DNA of 64,000 bases from Bufo bufo. Lineage: Eukaryota > Chordata > Amphibia > Anura > Bufonidae. Position numbers and translations under genes: made by a program. The stretch covers positions 102,908,220-102,972,219 of the forward strand of contig NC_053392.1 in NCBI RefSeq assembly GCF_905171765.1, in the 5' to 3' direction. Position 1 is the stretch's first letter; every line of letters starts with the position of its first letter. The notes under the pieces are model-generated. The model did no database searches, was not told where the DNA came from, and worked only from the letters and a program-made list of their open reading frames with translations. Below, piece by piece: positions 46,201-58,200 of the stretch.

Positions 46201-49200
46201 TGCCATGAGTCCCTATGGGGAGCATTCTAGTTTTGTTGCTGTTTCTTGGCACGCTCGGCCTCCACACTCCTGCAGTAGGTGAAATGTCTGCACTGGGTTC
46301 CAGTTTTATTCCTTCTTAGGTGGAGTATACGCTAGCACCAATTCATGGTGGCTACTGCTGTTTGACCTCATTTTCAAGTGGAGTCCCTCCTCTGGTGAGG
46401 CCACAGGTGCTGGTATGGCTTCCCCTATGAGGCAGTCTTGGGCTGGCCGTAGATTTTTGGGCTACTGTGTGACCCCTTCCCGGGGAGAGTGTTTGCGTTC
46501 CTTCTTCAAATGGCGGCAGTTACTGTGTTCTGGCTAGAGGACTCATTGTCAGTGGGCGCGGCACCGGGGGTTCTTCCCACCCCCTTCCTCCATATGGAAT
46601 ATCGGCCCTAGCTTTTCGTGTAGTTCCTTTTGAAGGTGGAATTTTTTCGCTCATTGTAGCTGTGCTTGTGTCTACTTTTCCTTCTCCCACAGTTGGCACT
46701 GTGCTCCTGTCTGCCATCACTGGGTGCGGTAGCTCCACCAAGCATGGTATGTATAATGTTCCTGAGACGGGGGCTGAGAGGTACACTTCTTCCTTATGGC
46801 GCTGGTCAAATGCCCATACAGTACCAAGCCATGCTGCAGGTGATGGGTTTGTTCACTCCTGGTGGGCATTAGTACAGTTTTATGTACCTGGTATAACCTA
46901 CCGATTTTCTATGGCACTGGCTTAGCACCTTGTTCTCTTCACATGTAGTGCATCGCCTCTACCATCTGCTACAGTGACGGCACCAGCGTTACCTCCTGGT
47001 GGAGTTTGGGTATGCACTTATCCGGTGGCATATGTCAGTTGTCTGCATTTCTTCCCTCGCCGGGTAGAGCGGTCGTACTGTCCTTATTGTCACCACTAAT
47101 ACTGGTTCTCTACTGAGCTGCATCAGCCTCTTCTACTTCTCCCCTTCCGCAGGGCGAGTAGTTGCACTTCCCCCAGATGCTGTTTCTGCCTGCTTGGCCA
47201 GTTTCCATAGCCATTGGGTTATCGTATGCCCCCTTTTCTGCTGATGAGTGCCTGCGCTGGTAGTATTGGTTCCTTTCCCAGTTTTTTCTGGGATTTTGTG
47301 GCGTTCGATGTCCACACTCCCTTCCTGGCACAATATTTCTACCATCTCTGGTTCCTGTCTGGCCGTTTTGTACAATCCTCTGATAGCCACATTCTCTTCT
47401 TCTTTTGGTGGAGAGGTTCCGCGGTGGCGGTCGTTAGTGTCTGATGGGTGTACACAACCTTCATGTTTTTAGACATCAACGTTGCTTCTACCTGTTCCCT
47501 TGGACTAGGTAATTTTTTTCTTTAGTTTCCGGTTAGGTCTTCCAGTCCAGGCAGCCTTCCATACGTATCAGACGGCTTCTCTTCTCTCTTGTTACAGAGC
47601 TTAAGGTCCTCCTCTACATACCTTTTTTGATCTTGGAGGACACTCTTTTCCTACCAGGTTAATCCCTCATTTTTTGTTATTTTTAATTTTTTTTGGGGGT
47701 CAGTTCCACTGCCTTGTTCCATTGTGTCTCTTCTCTCCCACGAGATCTTTTTCTTGTGGGCCATGGTATTGTCAGACATCCAGGTTCTCTAGCCCTGACT
47801 TGTTCATGGTCTTGCTCTGAAGTGTTCTTCTCCTCTGGCAGCCCGCTATGCAGTTACAGTTGGGGTTGTTGCCTTCTGGCACCCCTACTTCTTCCCCCAT
47901 GGGGGGCAAGATTCTTCACATCTGCAGTTCTTTGTCCCTCGGTTTCAGACAAAGTTCGTTTTTTTTTTTCTCATGCCATGTTGTGTCTGTTGATCACTCT
48001 AGTGTGTTTTTTTCCCTGGGGTACTGATCCTTGGGTATAATTTCTTTAGAAGTTTCTGGGCCCAGGTTTTGTTTTCTCTCTCCGGTATTCCAGCAGTCGC
48101 TCCGTTTGTTCTGGTGACTGACTTGTTTTCTTTCTGGTCCATCTGTAGATATTCTGTATGCTCTCCACTTCTTCCGAAGCCGTGGCTTATGTCCCCTGTT
48201 CTGTTCTTCTTCTGCCCAGCCGGGGCCTCTGTGTATTCAGCCGCTCTCTGGCTGGCCTTCCTGGGAATGGCTCTTCCTGACCATTATTTCAGGGTTTTTT
48301 GGTGTGTCCTTCCCCCTGCAATTCTGTGCGGGGCCTAATGAAAGGTTTTGGATTCGTTCTGGTTTTGTTCCCTCCCCATGGTACTGCTCTTTAACGTCCC
48401 ATGGTCTTCTATGTCCCCCAATGATACGAGCGAGAAAATAGGATTTTTTTGTGCTTACCTGTAAAATCCTTTTCTTGCCGAGTTCATTGGCGGACACAGC
48501 ACCCACCCCGTAAGTACATTGCTGGCTCTCCTTGATGGGTACCTCCGTTTCTTGGTTCTGACCCATCTCCGTCTTTCTTCCTTTTTATTGTGTTCTGTTG
48601 GCTTCTCCTGGCTGCTCCTACTGCTTTCGTACAAACTGATTAGCTCAGTGTATGCGGGAGGAATATAGCTGAGAGGAGGAGCTAACACTTTTTTGCTTAG
48701 TGTCGCCTCCTAGTGGCAGCAGCAGATATACCTGTGGTCTTCTGTGTCCCCCAATGAACTCCGCGAGAAAAGGATTTTACAGGTAAGCACAAAAAAAATC
48801 CTATTTTCTGTCTTTTCCATCAGACCAGGAGCTGACGGGCTCCTTATCTCTGCTCTCTGACCTTATAAACACTCATTATAGCTCAGTTCTTATCTTACTG
48901 ATAAGAGTGTGGCTTAAGTGTTTATGACCTCTCAGTAGTTTATCAGGTTTATTCGATGACTGGCTGAAATTGAAAGTACCAATCACACAGCTACAAAAAC
49001 AGTTAACCCTTTGACAGAACAGCTGAATTGAAAAAGAAAATTTTAGCCAAAAATGACTAACATGCAATCATAAAAAAAAAAAAATTGTCTCCGAAGGTGT
49101 ACATAGCTTTTAAATGTGGAAATATAAAGCTATTAACTATTCTTTGCCTCGCAGGCAGCTGTATCCAGAGCTACAAGAGCAGCTGAAGGAGCTGAGGAAA

Positions 49201-52200
49201 CATTTGGTGGAAAGCACCAATGAGATGGCACCACTGAAAGTCTGGGAACTGCAAGGTACATGAAACTAAATCCTGTTACGGTATTAGAAGACCGGTCATC
49301 TATTTTTTTTTTTGTTTGTTACACCTAATACCTTGATTCCAGCGAACACTTCTTTCCTAATAATTCTTTTTTAATGCTTTTAAGATCTCAGTTTCCAGAC
49401 CGCTGCTCGGATCCTAGCGGCCCCTTCTTCTGAAGCTCTCCTGGTTTTGAAAGATCTGAGCCAGAACTTCCCTACTAAAGCCAGGTAATGTATCGTAAGA
49501 CGACATTCACGTGTAATGATAAATATCTTTCCCCCAAAATTTGGGACCCTGAGGTTAATGTGGTTGGCCAGTATCTGATACTAGCAGCACATGTCCTGGG
49601 AACATCACATGCCTGCAGCTAGTTATGTGCATTATTAGACCATTGGTGCCAATGTCCGATGGTTTAATTTGACTCATTCGAGTTTACATGCGCTCGCCTG
49701 CGCTGTGCTCAGAAAGGGTTCTTTTCATCAGTGGCACCATTCGCTTACACTGGGGACTGGCATGGAGACTAGCACATGTGCAGCCCATCCCCTGTGTAAA
49801 TGAACGGAGGCGGCTGATGGACAGAATGCTTCATCACTGGCAGTTTTCAGAGCGCAGCTCCGGCAGGCAGGTGAGCGGACCTGTATATGTGCAACTAGTA
49901 ATATATAGAGGCCAACCCCTTTAATGTCTACAAGAAAGATTTCCTTATTTCTGTGTATCGTAAATAGGACTTTAACCAGGACTGTAGTGGACGCAGCAAC
50001 TCGTATGGAAGTAGAGGAGAACCAAAAGGTCAGTTTCTGCTTATCTGTGGCTGTACATTTAGGTTCAGCATACGGGTACAGTATTAGTATGAATTCTCTT
50101 TCTAAGCTCTTATTTAGCCTGTTCCTATTTTTTTTTTTTTGAATCAGATCTTTTTTATTAAACATTTTACAGTGTAAATACACATTTGAACACATTGTAA
50201 ACAAGGATGACATAGAGATATACTGTCCATAAGGCTAAAAACATAAAGGGTATCAGCCAATGTGTATTAATTAAGAACCCAACCGACCCCCCCCTCCCTC
50301 CCTCCCTAACCTGCAAAGTACAAAGGCACATTTTAAACATTTCCATTCAGACGTCGAAACGACAGCCATAAATCCCATAGTTTTCCAAATTTCGCTGGGC
50401 ATCCACGCTTCTGATATACCATCCGTTCATAACTCAGCATCGTGTCAACCGCGTTTAGGAATTCGCCTAGGATTGGCGGCGCTGTCTGTATCCAATGCAG
50501 AGCGATTAACTTTCTAGCAACATATAACATTCTACCTATAGCTAATTTATGTACCTGACCTGTGGCCAGTTCAGAGACATAGCCCAACACACACACTTTA
50601 GGATCAGAGGGTACTCGTACCTTGTAAACGTCCTGTATTGTCTGACGTACCAACTCCCAGTATCTCCCTAACCTCTCGCACGTCCACATCATATGCAACA
50701 AATCTGCAGAAACCACAGAGCATCTTGGACATTCATCCGTGGGTCTGAACCCTATACGGAACAAAAAAACCGGAGTTTTGTAGACTCTATGGACAATAAA
50801 CAGCTGCGAGAGTTTACGTCCTTCACTCAGGGAAGAGAGAGGTATCGCCTCCAGTATGTCAGACCATTGGTCATCAGTTAATTTGCCAACATCTTTTTCC
50901 CATTTACTTTTAGCCACCAGTGGATGGGACATTAGAAACTTATCAAGCAATAGCTTATATATACAGGATATCATACCTCTCCTCGCCCCTCTAGACAAAA
51001 TCTGGTGCAATGCAGCATCTCTCCCTGCCACCTCAGTCGTACCTTTAAATGTGGCGTTGTATGCATGTCTCACCTGAAGGTACTTATAAAAGTGAGTTCT
51101 AGGCAGTTCATACTTCTCCTGAAATCTGGTAAATGACATGAACTTCCTTTCCTCCAAAAGGTGACTCACCCTCAGAATACCCTTTCTTTTCCATGCCCCA
51201 AACTCAGACAAGGAGAGGAATTCTGGCAGCACGGGGTTATCCCACAGTGGAGTGTATTCAGTATTGCCGAGAACCCCCCTCAGGAGCTTGACCTTATTCC
51301 ATACAGACTGCATCAAGTGTCCCAAATCGCCCATCGGACCACTCTTTCCAGTCCCCCTAGTCTCAAGGATCAGCATTAGGTCATTAGAGGTCAAACAATG
51401 TTTAAGCAACTGACACGACATCTCACTCGACTCCAGTTCCATCCACCCCTTGAAATGTTGGCATTGCGCAGCCAGGAAGTACACCCAGGGGTTTGGCACT
51501 GCAAGACCCCCTTCTGTTTTAGGATATTGTAACGTTTCAAGCTTAATTCTCGGTTGCCCCTTACGCCATATGAGCTCCCTGAAGATAGCATTAATTGGAA
51601 CAAATTTGGACTTTGACAGCCAGACCGGGGAGTTATGTAGAACATAAAGTAGCTGGGGCATCAACACCATTTTAATGAGGTTAGCTCTTCCCGCCACTGA
51701 CAGGTATAGTTTACACCATGCCTTAGTTTTATTACGAAATTTAATAACCAGCGGGTCAAAGTTAAGGCGCCCAAAGTCTCGGATTCTCGGGGATATATGG
51801 ATACCCAAATACTTAAAGGTCGCTACACATGGAATACTTCTGTCTCGCACTGTCTGTGATTGCACTTGCCCGTCGAGCAGCATAATCGCCGACTTACTCC
51901 AGTTAATAGTCAGACCCGACAGGTCCCTGAAGCAATCAATGATTTTCATAGCCGCTTCCAAGGATGGACCAGTATCCCCCAGAAAAAGCAAAGTGTCATC
52001 TGCATACATCGCCACTTTATTATTAACTGTCCCGTATTGAAACCCCTTAATGTCCGTTGACTTACGAATCGCTGCAGCTAATGGCTCAATCGCAACTGCA
52101 AATAGCAGAGGCGACAACGGGCACCCCTGTCTAGTACCCCGGTCCAGACTGAACTTGGGGGACACCCCTCCATTCGCCCTGACACATGCTTTGGGTTTAG

Positions 52201-55200
52201 AGTATAACACCCGAACCCAGGATATATATTCATCTCCAAATCCCATATACTTCATAACTCTCCATAGGAATCGCCACTCAATGCTATCAAAGGCCCTGGC
52301 CGCGTCCAAAGAAAGGATAGCTCTATCTCCAACATTGTCAGCTGGAAGTTGAATACTGGCAAACACTCTTCTGATATTAATTGACGTTGATTTCTGAGGC
52401 ATGAAGCCAGTCTGGTCAGAGTGTATGACAGACAGAATCACTTTAGACAGACGCATGGCCAAGACCTTTGCAAGCAACTTAACATCAGTGGAGAGTAACG
52501 ATATCGGTCTATATGAGTCAGGGAGAGAGTGATCCTTGTCCGGCTTAGGAATGACTACTATTACCGCCTCCTGCATAGACGGAGGAAGCTCCCCCCTTTC
52601 CCTGGAATAATTGAATACCTTCAGAAGTTCCGGGAGCAACACTTCCGCGAAGGACTTATATACTTCCGCCGGAAGCCCATCCAAACCTGGAGCCTTGTCA
52701 TTAGCCATAGCAGCCAATGCCGCCCTCAATTCTTCTAGCTCAATCGGCTCCTCTAACCGCACACTGTCTTCCCTGGAGAGCTTAGGAAGATCTAATGTGG
52801 CCAAAAAGGCGTCAATCTCTTCATCCGAGCATGTCACCTTGGAAGCATACAGAGAGGAATAAAAATTATTCAGTATATTCAAAATGCTATCAGTATCGCG
52901 CCTGAGGACGCCGCCAGCATCTAACAGGCCAGATATACATTGTGATCCTTGCTGCGCTTTTGCGATAACAGAGAGCATATGGCCTACACTCTCACCTTCA
53001 GTAAAAAATTGCTGCTTATAAAACAGTCGTTTCCTCCCTGCTACCTCCAAGAGGTGACACCTCAACTCCTCCTGCCTAGTCTTCAAGGTATTACTTGTTA
53101 TGCTAGAAGGATTTAACACAAAAGCTTCCTCCGCTAGCTTCATATTATCATGTTTCTGCCGATCAAGCTCTCTAGATTTAGATTTAATCCGACTGACTGT
53201 TTTAATAAAGGATCCTCTAAGGAAGGCCTTCATCGCTTCCCAGACGACTAACGGCGACGCAGTCCCTTCGTTTATACAAAAATATTCCCTAAGGGATTGA
53301 AGCATATCGGACGGGTCACCCATCAGTTTTAACCAAAAGGCATTAAGTCGCCAATATCTAACCCCCGGCCTGGCTGTCACAGAGATATCAAGGGCGATGC
53401 TAAATAAGGAGTGGTCAGATAGGGTCCTAGAAAGATATTCTGAGTTCTGTACAAACGGGAACATATGAGCATTTACCAGACCCAGATCTATACGCGACAG
53501 GGAGCCACATGTCGAGGAGCAACACGAGTATTTCCTGTCCAGGGGGTGGGTCTCTCTCCATACATCCATCAGACCTACTTCCCTCAGTATTCTTGCAAAC
53601 GAGGTTTCACCCGTATTACTACCGCTAGGTGTGATCTGGCATCTATCAAGCGAACTGTCAAGTACATTATTGAAATCTCCCACTATCAACATTGGAAGTT
53701 CAGAAAATTCTGCCATAAACTCTATGAGCCTCCTTAAAGGCACCGAGGAAAATGGTGGGGGTATATAGATTGTCGCCAACACCATTCTCATCCCTTGGAC
53801 CACACAATGCATTCCTATAAACCTTCCCTCTTCATCCACACATTCCCTGAGACATTCAAATATGATATTCTTATGAACTAGGATACTAACCCCCCTGGAA
53901 TGCGAGGAGAAGACGGAATGCACCGAATACCCCAGCCACGGCTTTTGCATGACATGTATAGATTGTTTGGTCATATGCGTCTCTTGCAAGCATATTATTG
54001 CCGGCTGATATCTAGATAAGTAACGGAACAGACCATGTCTCTTCGTAGCATCCGCCATTCCCCTCACATTCCAGCTAAGTATTCTCGTGACAGGTCCCAT
54101 AAGAATGAATACATATATAAAAGTACATTTGATATTTACACCTCTCCACCTCCCAACAGCTGCGAGGAAAAATAATGTTAGTCACCAGACTGTAGACTCC
54201 CATCTCTTCTCTATTGCCCACGACAAAATATACAAGGACTGTACGTCTTAGCATTTTAGAATTGCCATCAATAGCACCTTTGACAGTATTAACCCCCGCT
54301 AAACCCTTCCCCCCTCCCTCCCCCCACCCAACCATCCCCCCCCAGGCAATAAACATATGTAGTATAAATAGATTCAGTAATGAACTCGGGGCCAACATTA
54401 TGAACCTGGCCCAACAGCGCCTGAAGCAGCACAGCATCCAGCACGATACCGTACGCAGGCACATTAAGAATGTGGGGAGCAACCTCGGGCGTATGCTCTA
54501 CCCACAAAATGTCTCCAGCAACCGGCTAAAGACAAAAGAAAATGTCCACAACGGTGGGTGGACAGTCCAGGGGACATCAAAGCTTCACTCAGGAGCAGGA
54601 ATGTCCATCAGTCTCAGGTGTCTGTTGATGGAATCCTAAGGCGACGCTCATTTTGATCCAGCCACTTGACCGCAGAGTCCGAGTCTTCAAAGAATACAGC
54701 GGATCCAAACGCCACCACCCTGAGCCTGGCCGGGAACATCATGGAGTACTGTACTTGCAAATCTCTCAGCCTCCGTTTAATCTCCACAAAGCGAGCCCTC
54801 TTTTTTTGTACATCTGACGAATAGTCAGGGAACAGGGACACCTGAACCCCATTGATTTTTAAATCAGGATGCGACCTTGCGGCCCTCAGTATAGTGTCTC
54901 TGTCTCGATAATGCAGGATTTTAGCCAGTATTGGACGTGGCGGACGTCCTGGCGGCAAAGGCCTGGTGGGGACCCTATGCGCTCGTTCAACAGCATACAG
55001 TGCAGAGAGTCCTTTATCACGGAATTTTTCTGCAAGCCATTTCTCAATAAAATCAGTGGCCTCTGGGCCCTCAGACTTCTCAGGAATGCCCACCAGCCTA
55101 ACATTATTGCGGCGAGAGCGGTTTTCAAGGTCGTCAGTTTTCGCATAGAGCGCCGCTATATCCTTTGACGCAGCCCTGCTCTCTCTCTGTAGGGTAATGG

Positions 55201-58200
55201 CCCCATCTTCCAGATCTGAGACCCTCCTCTCCACCTCTGAGGTGCGCTCAGCCACCTTATGCAGGTCATGCCGGATAATAGATATGTCCGCTTTTAGGCT
55301 TCCAATGTTAATGTTCATATTCTGGAGAGTGACGTTACAGCTGGCAATAGCTGCCATCACATCTTTCAAGGTGGGCTCAGGGGCATTAATCACTTGCAGG
55401 CTAGAACTCGCCCCCCCCTCATACTGGACTGGAGAATGCTGGTCATCATTACAGGGGCCGTCTTGCTCCCTTACTTCTTCCTCCACTTGTGCCAGGGTGC
55501 CCTCTTCCTCTCCCCATACATGGCTGGGGGACTGGTGTGATTTATGAGCGAAGCGCTCTAGCCGCGCTGCCGCTCCCTGACTCACCGCCGCTCTCAGGTC
55601 AGGCCACTCTTCCTCCTCAGCGCCATCTTGGGATCTTGCCTCCCTGTCCTGCCGGCTCGGCGTTTTGCCTCTTTTCGCAGGCATATTGCTGCCACTTGTA
55701 CCGGACCGCTTCCTGACTGTGTCCCCCGCTCCTTCAGAAGTTTTAGTATTATTTCGCCACCGTTTGCGGTGTTAAAGACAGGATAATCGCCGGAGCTAGT
55801 GCGGCGTGCGTCCTACTCCATGCGCCGCTAGGCTCCGCCCCCCTGTTCCTATTTTTTAGACTATAACTACAAGCTCTGCCTCACCTGCCTGACATTGATG
55901 GCTTCTGTTCTGTGGCCGATTGGAGGCATTATTATTTTTGCAGCACTGCCATCACTAGCCCTGTGGCAAGTCACACAGATGAGATATTGATGGCATATCC
56001 TACCACTGTGCCATCAACGTCTGTACTGAGAAAACCCCTTTAGTGTCGTTGGTAATTGATAAAAAAAATTAATGCAAACTAATATCATTTGTTTTATACA
56101 TTTTTGCATTTCTAACATTTGTTTCTAACCGATGCACATTGCCTATCTACTTGTTTAACCCTTAGGATATCTGAGGGTTTTTTGTTTTTGCGTTTTCATT
56201 TTTCTTCCCCGTCTTCCTTTAGCCATAACTTTTTTATTTCTCGCCCATATTCCTTGGGGGACACAGGAAACCATGGGTATAGCTCTGCTCTCTAGGAGGC
56301 GTGACACTAAGTGAAAGCTGTAAGCCCCTCCTCCATCAGCTATACCCTTCAGCCTGGAGAAGAGACTGCCAGTTTTTGCTTAGTGTCCAAGGAGGCAAGA
56401 CACCCCCTGCTTATGCAGGGTTGTTTTCCTATAATTTTTTATTTTTTGCGTTATTTGTTGTTTTTAATTCGATTTTTTTCTACCTACAGGGACAACAGAG
56501 GCGCATTAGACCCCTCTGTTTCTCCCGGGGTTGAGTTGCGCCAGTGCCGGTAATTCCGCACTGCCGCCTCCCCCACAGAAGACAAGGTGGACCAGGGCAG
56601 CCTCGCTCCCCTGCGTCCCGCCAGCTGGATGGACTGAGGGCGAAGACAGCGTATGGTGAGAGTGGCTGCTCCAGCCTCCCCTTCCTCCCTCCCACCGCTG
56701 CTACATCCCCCATGGCCACTGCTACATCCCCCATGGCCACTGCTACATGGCCACTGCTACATGGCCACTGCTACATCGCCTGCCCCCCCCCCCCGGGCAT
56801 ATCGGGACGTTACCGGGCAGGGGAGTTTATCTGGGCAAGTCCTTGGCAGGGACGCTGCCTTCAGGGGACGGCTGCAGGCAAGCAAGCCGTCTGCCACATC
56901 CAGGCGCGGCAGGGGGCCGCTTACTTGGCGTGAACGGCGCCATTTAATCTTGGCCGGCACTTCATCACCTTGGGGGTTAAAATCATTTTGCCGCGCGCGC
57001 GGCTCTGTTTCTTCTTCAGCGCGGCAGAGGGGGGGCGGAGCTTCCTACATGCGCTCCGCTACTTCCGGTTTCATCGGGCTCCACTTCTCAGTGCTGCGTG
57101 GAATCCTCTCTGCCGTGCGATCCTGAAGCCATTCATCTCCGTGCTGCTGCCTCTCCTCCACAGCCTCCTCAGTCTGTTCCCCTTACCGCTGCCGCTTGCA
57201 TCATCCGGGTCTGGTAGGACTGTTAACCCCCTCCGTGCCACCACTTTTCTTTGGGGTCTCCCACTTTAAGTGCAACATCTCTTTTCCACCATGTCAGACC
57301 CTTCTGCAGCCGCCAAGCCTTGGTACCATGCCTGTACTGCTTGTAGGGAACCCTTTCCCCGGGGGCAGTCTGATCCGCACTGTACTGCATGCCGAGCTCC
57401 ACCGCAGCCTCAGTCGCCCGCTGTGTCGCTCCCTGCTTCCTCTGACCCGCCTGACTGGGCTAGATCCCTGTCCCAGGCCGTGGAAAGCCTCACTCATGTC
57501 GTGGGCCGCCTAATAGACAGGCCACCTACCCCGCAGGACGCCTCTCTGACTGTCGCGCCCTCTGGGTCCACTGCTTCTGCCGCTGCAGCGGGTTCACTCT
57601 CTCTTAGTGACCCCTCCCGAGCTAGGCACTCTCAGAAGCGTATTAGAGTAGAGCGAGCCTCCTCCTCTGAGGCCTCTCTCTCCCCGCCACGCGTGCGCAC
57701 CCAGACAGGCCTCTCCTCTCCAAAGGATTCGCTCTCTGAAGGTGAATTGGCGGTTTCAGATTTGGAAATGGACTCGGCCCTGCCGTCCAAGCTAGCCTCA
57801 GCGATGGGTCAACTCATCTCTGATATTCGTGACACCTTTAAGGTGCAGGATGACCCCCCTAGCTCTGACGCAGCTAGCGTCTCCTTTATCAGACCCAGGC
57901 AGGCCTCAAAAGTCTTTCCAATCCACTCTGATTTCTCCTCTGTGGTGTCTAAGGCTTGGGCTCGCCCGGACGCCCGTTTTGTCAACCCCAAGAAGCTAGA
58001 CATTTGTTATCCTTTTCCAGCCGATGTCGTGGCCACATGGTCTTCCCCACCCAAGGTGGACCCCCCTGTGGCCCGGCTGTCAAAGAACACGGCCATCCCT
58101 GTTCCCGACGGGTCCTCTCTTCAGTCAGCGGAGGACCGTCGCATGGAGACCCTTTCCAAGGGCATTTTTGCTGCCTCCGGTTCTGCTCTCAGACCGGTTT

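Larger units (their letters stand above)
44028..48808 (+). mobile_element. DIRS-C: non-autonomous DIRS element with internal tandem array
   Basis: Left inverted terminal repeat 44,028-44,170 (TTTCTCGCTCGTATCATTGG, GGACACAGAAGACCATGGG, GGAGGCGGCACTAAGCAAAA). Right repeat about 48,625-48,766 inverts it (CTTTTTTGCTTAGTGTCGCC, CCTGTGGTCTTCTGTGTCC). An internal complementary region (48,397-48,498) joins GATACGAGCGAGAAAA and CTTTTCTTGCCGAG-type ends head to head. Yet no gag, RT or recombinase frame is recognisable across 4.2 kb. Instead 44,870-46,100 is a 60-bp tandem array. It must depend on an autonomous DIRS for mobility. Located in UGGT1 intron 8, sense orientation, inside a MITE. Confidence 0.85.
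50118..55857 (-). mobile_element. Full-length L1-clade LINE with 16-bp target duplication
   Basis: CCTGTTCCTATTTTTT occurs at 50,118-50,133 and at 55,842-55,857, an exact 16-bp target site duplication. The element body lies between. On the minus strand it has a 157-bp 5' leader, ORF1 (55,684-54,614), a 513-bp spacer, ORF2 (54,100-50,333), a 190-bp 3' region with an AATAAA-type signal, and a poly-A tail seen as the T-run at 50,128-50,140. Both ORFs are uninterrupted and the 5' end is not truncated, so the copy is young and possibly competent. Antisense to UGGT1, in intron 11. Confidence 0.95.

Noticed and set aside
56544..57126. Overlapping ORFs upstream of DIRS-A gag
   Set aside because: They lie in the GC-rich leader with tandem ATGGCCACTGCTACAT copies near 56,710-56,775; no domain and several frames open at once.
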